This document shows positions 44,277 through 55,739 of a stretch of DNA of 64,000 bases, one piece after another. The DNA is from Toxonevra muliebris. Its lineage: Eukaryota; Arthropoda; Insecta; Diptera; Pallopteridae. Position 1 is the stretch's first letter. The number at the start of each line of letters is the position of its first letter. The notes under the pieces were generated by a model that searched no databases, was not told the DNA's origin, and saw only the letters and a list, made by a program, of their open reading frames with translations. The position numbers and the translations under genes were made by a program. Location: contig OY829329.1 in assembly GCA_963691655.1 (NCBI GenBank), positions 21,714,708-21,778,707 of the forward strand, in the 5' to 3' direction.

Positions 44277-45475
44277 AGAAGTGAGATCGAAAAAATCTTA
44301 ACATATATAAAATTCAATGATTTTTAAACGGTTGATCTTAGAGTTTTGATTTTTTTTTTATTTAATTGATAATATTTTACAAATTACAGAAAAATACAAC
44401 TTTTATAGTTCTAACTACTATTCATGAACTCGTGGACCTTTTTTGGTAAGCCTTCCATTAGAGATTTGATAGTTGTTTCAGACACCTCCTTTTAAAATCT
44501 TCGATATTTTGGGACACCCTTTTTTTGTGCTCTTTAAGTTTCTTTTCACAAGAGCCCAATATCTCTCCACTGGTCTTAGCTCCGGACAATTTGGAGGATT
44601 GGTCTCTCTTGGTACAAAAACTATGTTATTACTTTGGTACCACTCCAGAGCTTTTTTGCCGTAGTGATATGATGCCAAATCGGGCTAAAAATATATGGAC
44701 ACATTGTGCTCTCTTAAGAAAGGAAGAAGTCGTTTTTTCAAACATTCTTTGATGTATATTTCGGTATTTATAGAGCCCACTGTAACAAATGACTTGCTTC
44801 TTTTGCCGCAACTGCATATAGCTTGCCATACCAAGAATTTTTTAGGAAATTTTGTCTGCTTTTGGATTCTAAATTGTTCTTCGAAATTTCCTCGAGCATC
44901 AGCAACATAAAAATTTTGACCCGGAAGCTGCGTAAAATCTATCATTATACAACATGAATATTTTTGTATGAAATTCGATTGATTTTAATTTCCGAGCGCT
45001 ACTTTTGGCGTCTAAATTTTTTTCAGCATTCCTGTCTGGAACTTTTTGGACTTTGTATGTTTTCAAACCTGCATTGGCTTTAACTTTTCGCACCAAATAG
45101 TCAGAGCACTGGGCTAACCGGGCAGCTTTTCTACCAGATGCGTTTGGAGATCTTTTCAATATGCTTTCTATTTTCTTGGCTTTCCCAATATCATGTGGTA
45201 TTTGTTTTCTTCCCCAACCAGGTTTTCTATCGATGGTCAAATTCTCCTGAAACTGTTTAATAACATTGGAAATAGTTTGACGCAGACCTTCAATTCTTTG
45301 GCCAATTTTTTGTAGGAACAATTTGGATTTTTTTGAAAATTTTTAATAATTTTAAGACGTACTTCGTTTTCTTCACTCAATTTGATCAAACTCACAATAA
45401 ATCAACATGTTTGTCATTAAAAATAACAACTGATATATTTTTCAAAGATAACTAGATCAAAGAAATTTTTAAATT
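44277..45475 (-). mobile_element. DD37E Tc1/mariner element, copy B (minus strand)
   Basis: The left edge is AGAAGTGAGATCGAAAAAAT from 44277, preceded by TA (44275-44276). It corresponds to the right terminal repeat of copy A. The other edge matches copy A as far as AAATTTTTAAATTTTACAC (about 45480) and then diverges, so its outer repeat is lost or rearranged. Otherwise collinear with copy A. Confidence 0.85.
44411..45380 (-). pseudogene. DD37E-type transposase, copy B, broken
   Basis: Collinear with the gene at 9143. The start codon has become TTG (45378-45380). The N-terminal region shifts frame near 45310, after which LRQTISNVIKQFQEN, GRKAARLAQCSDYLVRKVKA and AGLKTYKVQKVPD are readable. 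After another shift near 44940, LPGQNFYVADARGNFEEQF, KFPKKFLVWQAI and the region of the second Asp follow (here decayed to ARFGIIS). NCPELRPVERYWALVKRN near 44570 keeps the final Glu. One stop at 44685-44687 is shared with copy A, so it was probably in a common, already defective ancestor. Confidence 0.85.
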
Positions 45476-45904
45476 TTACACATTTTTAATTTTCCCAACT
45501 CGATTTCATCATAACAGCAAAAATAAAATTTTTTATTTAAAATTCAGTTGAGTTTTGTTTGCAATATGCCCAATTCCTGAGATCGGAATGGAATCGAAAA
45601 TCTTGCATTTTAGGCCACACTTTGAACTATAGCAGCAAATAATTTCATTTGTTCTTGCGGAACTTGCACGAGTTCGGTTCTCCACATCACTAACTTGTCC
45701 CAACAGCTCAAATAGCTGCACCAAACCTGCTGTGGGTGCTATAGTGGATAAAATCGGGTCACCATCTTCACTATTGAATACTTCAGTGCCAGTGAGGAAA
45801 TGCTCCGGCCGAAGTACAGAAAAAAACACAGCCTTAAATGCGTTCACAGGAATTGGGAAACTCTCAGCCCAAATTTTGGAGAATTTTGCGTAAAGATTTT
45901 GGCC

Positions 45905-46505
45905 TACATCCATACAAATATCAAATTAACTGAAGAAATGAAGCTTCGTGATTATTTGAAGCGCCGAAACTTCTCCGATTAGGCTCTGCAAAAGTTTGAA
46001 GAAAATCTTGAATTTCATCGAAAAATCATCTTCGGCAATGAAGCTTTGTCAATAAGTAAAATATGCTTCTGTTTTATTGTGCTTTATGTGCTTCAAGAGG
46101 CTCAATTGCATCCACAAAAAGTGACTGTGTGGTGTGGATTTCATGCCGTTGTTTCTCGTCGATGAAAATTATCGTCTTGTTACGGTCACATGGAGTTCGC
46201 TAACGTGCCATGTTGGAAGATTATTTTTGGAATGAATTAGATGGAGTTGACATCAGTGATATATGTATGTGGTTCCAATAAGAAAGTGCCACAATCTGGT
46301 CAAAAAATTGATCTATTTATTGAAGGGGAAGTTCGGTAATCGTGTAATCTCTAGAAATGGTTTGGTCAAATGGCCACCTCCGGTCATGCGATTTAAAGCC
46401 GTTGGATTTATTTTTATGGCGTTACCTTAAGTCATTGGTTTAATGTTCGAAGCGAATGAGAGATTGTGGTCAAATTTTATAATTTGAAGGAATGCCCAGT
46501 CTTTT
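45905..46505 (+). pseudogene. Decayed Tc1/mariner-superfamily transposase
   Basis: Recognisable blocks are IKLTEEMKLRDYLKRRNFSD, then ALQKFEENLEFHRKIIFGNE (first catalytic box, usually FSDE), LHPQKVTVWCGFHAVVS, MWFQ followed by ESAT (second box, normally QDGAT), VISRNG-like and RSCDLKPLDLFLWRYLKSL (third box). The blocks fall in several frames with many stops. The 5' part and both terminal repeats are not identifiable. The type is common in insects, but I could not place it in a named subfamily. Confidence 0.65.
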
Positions 46506-46517
46506 ATGTTTGTTACT

Positions 46518-48046
46518 AGCTGACCCGGCAGACGTTGTTTTGCCCTTTCTACGAAGAAGCGAAAAAATTGAAGTTTATTTCAATGAAGAAGAATGAAGTT
46601 TCTTGGTGTTTAAAATTGAACATTGGTAATGACAATTCAAGCTTAAAGGACGTCCACTGAATTTGGTAAAAATTCTAGATTTAAAAATGAGACATCAAAA
46701 TTGGCATTTTTATAACTATTTAATTTGCAGAAGAATATCAAAGACCGTTCTAGAAGTTATATCTAATTCCAAAAACTATTTAAAAATATGGACCCATTTG
46801 CTATTTATAATAAAAATAGAATGTATTATAGAATTTATTACAGCGCCATCTATCGGATTTTGACATAGCTAGGCAGGTTCTTGAGATATTTCATAAATTA
46901 GTAGAAATAATAGTAAAAAATAATAATAATAAAAAATAGTAGTAGAAAAAACAGTGAAAAAGTAGTAGAAAATAACAATAAATTGTAGAAAAATGTAGTA
47001 AAAAAGTGGTAAAAAGTATAAGTAGATAAAAGAGTAAAAAAGTAGTCGATTATAAGAACAAAATGTTGTAGAAGTAGAGCATGGTGCAACACCCACTAAT
47101 CCAACAAACTGAGAGAATTTTTTAAATCCGATATTGACAAATAATACTTCCATACTAAGATATCCCGTTATGAAAATTCAGGGTATATGGAAGGTGTCAC
47201 AATCCCTTTGTCAACCCATCCATATTTTTGTTGCAAAAAAGTAGAAGAAAATAGTAGTAGAAATAGTAGTAGAAAAGGTAGTAGGAAAAAGAATAGAAGT
47301 AGTAAAAAGGTAGCAGAAAAATAGTAGTAGTAGTAGTAAATAGTTAAACATAGAAGTACAAAAATAGTAGAATTGGAGTAGAAAGAGTAGTAGAAATAAT
47401 AAAAAATAGTAGCAGAAAAAACTGTAAAAAAAGTAGTAAAAAATAGTAGTGAAAAATAGTAGAAAGGAGTAATAGAACATAAGAAAAAATTTATTAAAAA
47501 AGTAGTAGAAAAAAAGTACTAAAATAGTAGTAGAAAATATTGGTTGCAAAAGTAGAAAAAAAAAAAAATTTGCAGAAAAAATAAGTTTAAAAGTAGTAGA
47601 AAATAGTACTAGAATTAGTAGGAGAAATAGTAATAGAAAATAAAAGAGAAGCATGGTGCCATTCCCACTAATCCAACAAACTGAAAGAATTTAAATTGTA
47701 GTACCGTACCATAAATGCCTCTTAAGATATCTCATAATGGAAATTCAGGTTATATGGAAGGTGCCACACCCCTTCTGTCAATCCCACCCATATTTTTGTT
47801 GTAGCATGGCATTGTCAATTCTCGATATTGTACCAAATTTCTAAACTGTGCTTTAAATGGTTCTTGAGATATGCCCAAAAAACTATTAGGATTGTATGGG
47901 AGGTGCCATGCCCACTTTCCTAAAAGCCATTATGAATAGCTAAGTTTCATCCACCCGCCTAAGAATATACATTCTGGAAATATGACTTCAATCGGTAAAG
48001 TCGTTCAGAAGTTACACGATTTCATACACACAAAACTCTACGATTG
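46518..48046 (+). repeat. Interspersed repeat family starting GCTGACCCGGCAGACG, copy 1
   Basis: Begins TAGCTGACCCGGCAGACGTT and ends near TTTCATACACACAAAACTCT. It matches the inverse of 60942-61850 through the phrases CAGCGCCATCTATCGGATTT, ATCCAACAAACTGA and GAATTGACAATGCCATG-type text. The two AT-rich inner parts (about 46900-47060 and 47220-47650) have expanded into a TAGTAGAAA-like simple repeat. No protein is readable. The class is unknown. Confidence 0.75.
46900..47650. repeat. (TAGTAGAAAA)n-like degenerate simple repeat
   Basis: AGTAGTAGAAA and AAAAAGTAGTAGAAAA words recur through two blocks separated by 150 bases of ordinary family sequence. The long T/F/L-rich open frames on the minus strand (for example 47211-47654) come from this repeat and are not genes. 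Confidence 0.85.
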
Positions 48047-48281
48047 TATATCGTCGTCGTTCAAGCAGAAATCACTAAGTCCAAATTAATTTTTTTGGTT
48101 GGATCCGTATTAATCAACTTCTATAATTCGAATTTTGATGATGCAGGGTTTAACTCAATGTTTATGTCAATGTGTGTATCAATGTGTTAACTTTTCAATT
48201 TTTGCCAGTATTCGTAGATGCACTGCAGAAACTAACTTCATCTCAAAAATTAAAAAATTCTGCCAGAACGACGACGATATA
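48047..48281. mobile_element. 235-bp TA-flanked inverted-repeat element
   Basis: TATATCGTCGTCGTTCAAGC (48047 on) and its inverse at 48258-48281 pair over 24 bases with two mismatches. The arms begin with TATA, so a TA target duplication is likely but cannot be separated from the arm. No coding. It sits at the end of the repeat family copy at 46518. Confidence 0.65.
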
Positions 48282-49812
48282 TAAAGAATATTGATAAGTG
48301 TGAATTTGTGACCTCAATGACGGCAAACACGCTTAGTGTGAAGCCAGCCTAAGAGTAACCTTGAAGTTTTCGCATTTTCAAATTGGGAGTTGGTGGCGTA
48401 TTGGAACAAAAAAGCTTATTGGTCATTTAGAAAGGTCTTCTATTAGAAGCTAAAACAAAAATATGAAAACTAATTACTGGCAATTATAAATAGAGAACAT
48501 AAGTAGTTAAATATTTTACTAAGTATTTACAGTGGCGGTAATGTATTATTCATTTATTTAAAAAATTATTTTCATACACAAAAATTCGCACTATTTATGG
48601 ACGAGTATATTCAACCCTCAATATTGCATCACACACACACACACACAGAAAACAAACAAAATTGATAATCCCAATTAGCAACAACAACAACAACCACAGG
48701 AACAATATATAAACACAACACCCTGATCATTTTAGAGAAATTATAAATTTTCAACCAAATGTAAAATTATCACAAAAATGCAACCGAAAAAAAAAATGCA
48801 ACCCACTTTCATTGGCATCACATACTCACTCACTCACTAGTACCTAGCCCCCTGCACCCTGCACCACACTACACTACCTCGCAACCCAAATGCGCCAGCA
48901 AAAATTTTATGTGCGAATAGCGACGCATAATAATTCGTCCTCGAATTAAATTCCCACATGCAGCGGTGGCGGCCAACAGTGCAATTGTTGTTTTTGTATT
49001 TATACGCACAATCTGCGGACTTGTAATTCAAAAAAAAAAAAAAAAAAAAAAAATTTTGTCAAAACAATGCGTCGAGTTGCGTGCATTGGATTGCATCGAG
49101 TTGCCGCCGTTCCGAGTTGAGTGGATTTTTAGTATTCTATGATTCGTAAAAGGACATTTTATGTTTATATTTGGGGATTGTTTGGTGTTGTTGTTGTACA
49201 CAACTGTGCCCTGCAATTAGAGATAAATGAGGAAGGGATGATTACAAAGGCAGAGGGCAGGCGAGGCAGGCCAGGCAGTTGGTGAAGGGAGAATTAAATT
49301 GCGCTTATTGTTGCATCATTTGAAATTGTGCGTTAATTATATTTAAACTTATTGTCGTTATTATGTGGCGTGCTTTAACATTCATTTTATGATTCATAAA
49401 ATACTTAGGTAAGGATATAAATGCATATAAAGTATACCGTGCGATGTTTTTATGAGGCTTGTTAAATAATTACATTAGACGAACTGATGTTGCTAAATGT
49501 TTTGCCAATGTATTTCGATTTGTGTAGCTAGCTAGGATTTGTTGTACTTCTTAATATTTACTCGCATCTTTTTGAAGTGAAACATCTTTAGCGAGGGTAA
49601 ATCAAAAAATTTTGCAACGGAAATCGCGTTGTATGTAATTGCACTCATACGAAACTAGTAGGAAACAAAGTTATGCTGTTGTTAGTGTTTAGCGAACCAA
49701 GTGATATGGGGATCGGCTAAATATAATCAAGCAGAGAGTCGCAGTTTTATCTCAGTTGCTTTAGTGAGCGAGCCGGCGTCTCTGCTTTTTTTTTGCATGT
49801 GTTATATATGAG
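48282..49812. other. Non-coding stretch, no gene seen
   Basis: Contains a (CA)n near 48630, CAACAACAA near 48680 and a run of 24 A at 49030-49053. The rest is unremarkable AT-rich DNA. Confidence 0.5.
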
Positions 49813-50120
49813 AGGCTGAGAGGAAAAGTGGTATAACTTCTACGTTCAGAAAAAAATGGAATAATTTTACTTAAGAGCAAAAGCGAAACGAAATATGTTC
49901 AGAGCAAAAGTGAAACAAAATATGTTGAGAGCGAAAACGGAATAAAAAACTATGCTGTTCGTTCTTGCTCTGAAAGAATTGTTATACCATTTTTGTTCTT
50001 ACTTTTAAGGCGTTTCATTTTCACTCTAAATCGTATTACTTATGCCATTCTTGCACTGACACACTAAATTATTTCACTTTTGCTCTTATATAAATTTTAG
50101 CCCGCTTTTCCTCTCAGCCT
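49813..50120. repeat. Inverted-repeat element with internal GAGCAAAAGCGAAAC repeats
   Basis: AGGCTGAGAGGAAAAG (49813-49828) has an exact inverse at 50105-50120. Inside the left arm, AGAGCAAAAGYGAAACRAAA occurs twice and a third weaker copy follows (GAGCGAAAACGGAATAAAA); the right half has inverse versions (TTTCACTTTTGCTCTTATA). Outer flanks share no clear duplication. Confidence 0.65.
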
Positions 50121-51038
50121 GTCATATGTGTACTACGTCATTTCGTGCGCAGCAAAAAGTATTGAAAAAGTAATATGGAAAAAAAATTCGTTAAATATGA
50201 AAGATAATGCTTCAACTAGAGTCAATTAGCCACTCGTGTCGTTTATAGAAACTAAAAACACAGAATAATGGCAATGATGTTGGAGTAATTGGTGAAGAAA
50301 AACATCGAAAACACTCCGGATACATCAGAAGTTGCAACCAGGAATTACAAGTGAGTATTCAAAAATTTCGAAACAAATTTCAAATGTTGATATTGATGAG
50401 GAAACATGGGATATTGGTAATTGTGATAAGTGGATACCTTTTCATTATTTTAGTTAGTTTTTGGGTGATGATTTTTGGAGTTTCCTATGCCAGCAAGGGC
50501 AGGTATGTAGGTAGAGTGGCTACTCCCTCCAGGGGGAGCACAATTAGCGCTAGAGCGTCGTTTTGATACCACAACCTCATTTGTCAACTGGTGTTTGCTC
50601 TTTATCTAGAGCCAGTTCGTGATATTAAGAAATTGGAGGAGTTTTCCCATTTCCAGTTTGGAGATGTTATGTCGTCTAGAAAAGGTTCGTGGAATAATTT
50701 TAGTCTGATTCTAGCAAGAGCCGGGCAATGACAGAAGAAGTGGATTAGAGTCTCTCTCTCTCATCAAGGTTGTTGCAGCTTCTACAGTGCGTGTTGTGTG
50801 GGATGCGGAGTCTGGCCACATGGTCTCCTATTGCCCATATTGACCCGTCAGTAATGCAGTCAGTCTGACAAAGAGTGTGGCGAGGAAGGTCCCTGGTTCT
50901 GCTATGATTGAGTTTTGGCCATGTTTTTTTGGTAACGGCGCAGGTGGAAAGATTTTTCCATCTGCTATCTGCAAGGGTAAGGAAGTGAAAGAGTATATCA
51001 GCCTTGATTTAATTCAGGGAAATTGTTACATATTGCGC

Positions 51039-51500
51039 CTAAGTTAAGTCCAGAGCTGAACCTCGTCTCGCTAATTCATCGGCCCTTACATTGCCTTCGA
51101 TGTTTCTGTGACCAGGAATCCAAATGAGGCCAATGTTCAGCCTGTGACTTAGAGTGACGAGTAACTCCCTGCATTGGTTGACTAATTTAGAGGATATTAT
51201 GTCTGAGCCTATAGCTTTAATTGCCGCTTGGCTGTCTGTGAAGAAAGCTACTTTAGCCCTCCTTTGAATTTTGGTCAGTGCTTTACAGGTTTCTCTGATC
51301 GCCAGAAGTTCGGCCTGAAAAACACTGACTTCACTAGGGAGTCTAAGAGATTCAGCAATATTTAGGTGCTCTGAATAGACTCCCGCATCGATCCCACAGT
51401 CCATCTTTGAGCCGTCGGTGTAGAGTCCTATCTCAAGACCAGCTCCCACACGTTTTCTTCTCCAATCTGATCTTGTTGGAAACAAGGTGCTGAAGCCCTT
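51039..51500 (-). pseudogene. LINE RNase H domain
   Basis: All four catalytic neighbourhoods are readable: GLYTDGSK (Asp), VFQAELLAI (Glu), FFTDSQAAIKAI (Asp), and WIPGHRNIEGNVRADELAR (His and Asp). The domain is intact in sequence, but the parent element is truncated and frameshifted relative to the RT piece. TAA follows the LARRGSALDLT end at 51039, which may be a premature stop because similarity continues in other frames down to about 50700. Confidence 0.88.
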
Positions 51501-52116
51501 CTTGAAGTTTAATTTGGGTATTTGTGATAAAATTCTGCTGTGTCCGTATGTTTTGGGCAGTCCACGACCCTATTTCTCTGAGTCTGACTGCACTTAAGGC
51601 TGCGGTTGCTTTGGTGTATAGTTCCGTAGGAAGCAAGTGCACTAGCATGTTTAGGGCCTCCGTCGGGCATGAGCGGATAGCCCCTGTAATGCTTATGCAA
51701 GCTGATCTTTGAACTCTACCTAGTTTAGTTTGGTTATAACACTTCCTCATGGCATGCCACCATACTAATGATGCATACGTCAGGATTGGCCTTATTATGG
51801 ATGTGTATGACCAGAGTGCCACTTGTGGACTTAGACCACACTTCTTTCCGAGTATTCTTTTGCAAGTGTATAAGGCTATGTAGGCCTTCTTGACTCTAAG
51901 TTCTATGTTGGCTTTCCAACTGAGCTTAGTATCAAGGATGACCCCTAAGTATTTTGCGTTCTTTGATAAAGTTAGTGTATGACCATTCAATTTGGGCAGA
52001 TTAAAGCTCGGTATTTTGGTTCTTGTGGTGCACAGCATCAATTCTGTTTTATTTGGATTCACTTCTAGGCCGCAATTTACCGCCCAGTTACTGAGTGAGT
52101 CCAAGGCCCCTTCCAT
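51475..52116 (-). pseudogene. Non-LTR reverse transcriptase, C-terminal part
   Basis: Open from ATG 52114-52116 but without the palm catalytic boxes, so this is a truncated protein. It holds WAVNCGLEVNPNKTELMLCT, then KYLGVILDTKLSWKANIELR, and YTSIIRPILTYASLVWW, the typical thumb and connection motifs of LINE RT. The native frame shifts near 51490-51510 into the RNase H frame; the last residues of this frame before its own stop (51433) are therefore out-of-frame sequence. Confidence 0.85.
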
Positions 52117-52139
52117 AATCTAGCTTATTATGTTAGAAA

Positions 52140-52780
52140 ACTCCCAAGAATCAGGATGTGCTCTACCGAGCCTCCGTAAGTATACTTGCAATAACGCAGA
52201 TTCCAAGAGACAGGCTTTTTAAATTAAAGAATTATATATGCACTTCATCGACAATTTAGCTGTAACCAATGAGAAAGAGAAGAACAAGCTCTGTAAAATT
52301 CAACCTGTTATTGACAGAGTCCTCATCAAATGCAAAAGAATTCCAAAGCCAAAAAATTGAGTATTGATGAACAAATCGCTCATTTACTAAAAGACTGTCA
52401 TAACTCAAAAAACGCGATTTTGCAGAAAACGCTTTTAAAGTTTTCAATTGACTCTCACTTTGCAGAAAAAAGAAGAAATCTTATAATTCTCACGCGCAGA
52501 GTATGCAAGATATTAATATGAAATTTTTACACAATATGAAGCTTGGCATAATGAATAATTCTGCATCATTAACTCAAAAATTGTGTTTTTTGACTTATGA
52601 CAGTCTTTTAGTAAATGAGCGAAATGATCTCCTTTACTGGAACTACTCAATTGAAACAGTGTGTGAAAGGAATTGGAGCCGAATCCAGTCGGCTTGAAAA
52701 ATGTTGTCGTTTTTAGTCGTTTCCAATGTGTTCGGTGGAGTTAGAATCGAGGAAAGAGGTAGGAAACTGTATCTACAGTA
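52140..52780 (+). pseudogene. piggyBac transposase relic interrupted by a MITE
   Basis: Readable blocks before the insert: IPRDRLFKLKNY, MHFIDNLAVTNE, KLCKIQPVIDRVL and KKLSIDEQ, the region around the first catalytic Asp of piggyBac transposases. After the insert (52378-52621) follow MISFTGTTQLKQCVKG and, after a shift, EPNPVGLKNVVVF, the next piggyBac blocks. Removing the insert and one AAAT joins GAACAA to ATGATC and restores EQMI. Shifts near 52237, 52360 and 52675, and missing flanks, show it is dead. TTAA ends were not found. Confidence 0.8.
52378..52621. mobile_element. 244-bp MITE inside piggyBac, AAAT target duplication
   Basis: Left end CGCTCATTTACTAAAAGACT (continuing GTCATAACTCAAAAAAC) and inverse right end (GTAAATGAGCG at 52611-52621) pair over more than 35 bases with few mismatches. 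AAAT flanks both (52374-52377, 52622-52625). The empty site is inferred from the piggyBac frame, so the ends are exact. A related lone end lies at 55655-55681. Confidence 0.88.
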
Positions 52781-55650
52781 GTGTGAATAATTTTATAGGA
52801 AAAATTAATAACCCAAATTTCCTCATGAATTTTAAAAACAAAAGTTAAATAGAAACATTTGGCATTTAAAAAAATTTAAAAAAAAAAATTCTCACTTTCG
52901 AGTTTTGTCCAAATCTTCCAATAATTTTCACTGGATTTTTATGAATATAGCTGTTAGATTATTACCAGATGTGAAAAACTTTTATTTTGTGTGCCTCTCA
53001 TTTATTACCCTCAGAAAAATATTCTTAGAAAATATATCCATCTACTAAAATATATTCATCTATAAATAAAACTATTGCAATCTCATTTGAAAGCAAATAA
53101 ATATTGGAAAAAATGCAGCAATAATCAAAATTGCAAAAGCAAATCAAATCTCAAAATCGATGAAACTCAAAAAGAATCAAATCAGCAAATAAAAGCAGAA
53201 GAAGGAAATAAAAAAAATAAAAAAAATTCAAATGAAACTGCAAAGTAAATTGAAGCAGGTATCGATGATGATGATGATGATTACGATGAAGATTGCAAAG
53301 CAGAAAGGAAAATAGCATGTGAATGTATAAACATGGACAAGAAAAACGAATGGACGGGCATATGCTAGCAGAACAACAACAAAAACAACAACAACAACAA
53401 AAAAGACGAACAAGCTACTTAAGCGAAAAAGTCATTTGGACAAGTACGTGAGCAGCCAACAGCAGCAGCAACAGGGATCAACACAGGCAAAAGCAGTCAG
53501 TGGCAACAACAACAACAATAATAACAATGGGACATGCAACAAATACAACATCAAAAAAAAAAAAAAAACTTCAATACACAAACAATCAAACAGCAGCAGC
53601 TACAGAGAATAAGAAGGCAAAGCTCTTAAAACCCAACGAACGAACGAAACGATATGAAATAAAATCAAAAGAAAATGAAGCCAAAACGTAAACGAATTGA
53701 ATTGAAGTGAACTGCAAAAGTAAAAAAAAAAAAACAAAACAAAAAAAATATTTCGATATACACAACTTCATGGATTTTGATGGACAGAACAATAAGAAAA
53801 GGGGTGGAATATATGCTTGCACTAACAATAACAACAACAAACACAGTAAATAACAACAACCAAAGCATACTAGCAAACATCAACTACCATTGCAACAACA
53901 ACAAAAAAAATGTAAAACGATATGAGATGAAAGATATTCCTCCTCTCTAAAATACGAAAGACTTCGATTCGATTCCGATTTGCATTTTATGATGCTAGCA
54001 ACAAAAACAACAACAACAACCACACTGAAAGTGTATAAAAGAAGACAAAGAGCTATAGTAAAAAAAACAGCAACAACAACAACAATGGTAACGAATGACA
54101 TAAAAATTGATGGATTCTTCTTCTTTTTCTTGTTGTTGTTTTTCGTTTTTTTTTTATATTCCTCTACTCTTCTCCATTTACAAACTGCACTAACAACAAT
54201 ACGTACCAACAAAAACTTTTTCATCTGCTCTTGCATGGGTATGATTCTCTCATACGAAAACAAAAACACAAACACACACACTCCTGATTTCTTTCATTCG
54301 CTACGCTCTCTTGGCTTATACTTCGGTGCAGTGCACACACATACACACACACACATTTCGTATCATATCATAACATAAAATATTCCATTTCATATCCGTC
54401 TCTTGCGTCTCTGATCTTCACTTTATATGTACGTATGTATTTAAGTTTGTATGTATGTATGTATGTGCATTTGTCCGCTTGCTTGTCGTCTGTCCATTCA
54501 TACTGCCTTTTATCTATGTCCGTCCCGTTGCTGTAGTAGTTGTTGTTATTGTTGTTGTTGCTGCACATTGAGCTGTCACACGTCTCAATGTCTCAACGTT
54601 TTTGGTTCGTGATGATGGAATCGTATACACACAGAGCACAGCCACAGCAAATCAGCAACAACAACAAACACAGCAAAAGAAAGAAAGAAAGAAAAAAAAT
54701 CGAGAGACTCAAAGCAGAGAATTCCAACCAATCAGGCTGCATACAATCATTGGTTTTGTTGTATCATTTCTACTTTAGACGTTGTTGGCTTTTTTGTTGT
54801 TGTTGTAGTGGTATCGTAAAAGGATTTTTTAATATTTTTTTTTTGCTACAATTCAAAAATAAAAACAACAAAAGCAATAAGAAAAAGTGATGGCTCACAT
54901 ATATACACACATACATACAAAATGGATGAAATCTTCCCAAGTTTTTGAACTGAAATGACGGTGCGCGTGAATTGCTTGCTACTTTCTTCATCTCACTAAA
55001 TACAGATACATCAAATTCATGTATGCAAGAAAATTTTCAACCTGTTTGAGGAGGGAGCAGCAGCAGCAGCGTCTTCGCAGCATCTCTCTTAGGCTGTGTT
55101 CACATAACAAATCGCTAATACTTGAGATACTTAATTGAGATACTTGAGCATATCAATTTTTCATTACATAATAACCAAAAGACCAAAAAAAAGGGAAACG
55201 ACAAGAAGAAGCGAAAATGAAATTGAAAAATCTCCCACATAAAATGAGTCGACGCGTTTAATATTTGAACCTGAACTCAGCGACCCTTCTTGCTGCCTTC
55301 TCTGCTGCCACCATTGCATGTAGCAGTAAGCATCTTAATTCTCTCTGGGTTTCTTTTCACTTGTTATTTTCGTTCTTGTACCCTACACTCGAAGGTTGTG
55401 GAGTCTACTTAATTTAAACTTGTTGTTTTCAATAGTTTATTTTAACATTTTAATGTAGGCATGGCAAATTTTTTACTCTTTCATTAACTAATCTAAAGAG
55501 TTGGATATGAGTTTGCTTCTTTCTCGATTATATTTATCAGTAACTTAAGAAGTTTAAAGGATCTAAGATCATAAAATTTTCAGTTTTCAGACACTTAAAG
55601 CGAAAGGAAAAAAAGGGAAGAGGAGAAGCAGAAGGCATAGAGAACATTAT
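52781..55650. other. Long non-coding stretch, CAACAACAA-rich
   Basis: Runs of CAACAA, CAGCAGCAGC, poly-A and CA/GT microsatellites dominate 53200-54900, for example AACAACAACAATAATAACAA near 53506 and CACACACACACATTT near 54343. Long open frames on both strands (53586-53876, 53880-54281, 53980-54378) are made of these repeats. No gene is supported. Confidence 0.6.
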
Positions 55651-55654
55651 GACA

Positions 55655-55681
55655 TTATGACAGTCTTTTAGTAAACGAGCG
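55655..55681. repeat. Lone end of the 244-bp MITE family
   Basis: TTATGACAGTCTTTTAGTAA followed by ACGAGCG matches the right end of the MITE at 52378-52621 with one difference. No partner end was found nearby. Confidence 0.6.
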
Positions 55682-55739
55682 ATATTTAAAATCCCATCAC
55701 TTTTCAAGATTCTTCAAACGTATGTATGTGCCTTAAGTC

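Larger units (their letters stand above)
50495..52125 (-). mobile_element. 5'-truncated non-LTR retrotransposon (RT thumb, RNase H, 3' end)
   Basis: Minus-strand order is: C-terminal part of the reverse transcriptase, RNase H, a cysteine-bearing tail and a 3' UTR reaching about 50495. The 5' edge is at about 52125, where similarity stops and piggyBac-like DNA begins. No target duplication or poly(A) was identified. An AGTCTCTCTCTCTCATC run near 50752 lies inside the tail. Probable group R1/I/Jockey. Confidence 0.8.

Noticed and set aside
45533..45913. 126-residue minus-strand frame
   Set aside because: No family resemblance that I can name. It lies between two transposon relics and may be decayed element DNA or chance.
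47211..47654. 147-residue F/L/S-rich frame
   Set aside because: Translation of a TAGTAGAAA-type repeat.
53586..54378. Several overlapping frames of 96-133 residues on both strands
   Set aside because: Built from CAACAA, poly-A and CA repeats; composition explains their length.
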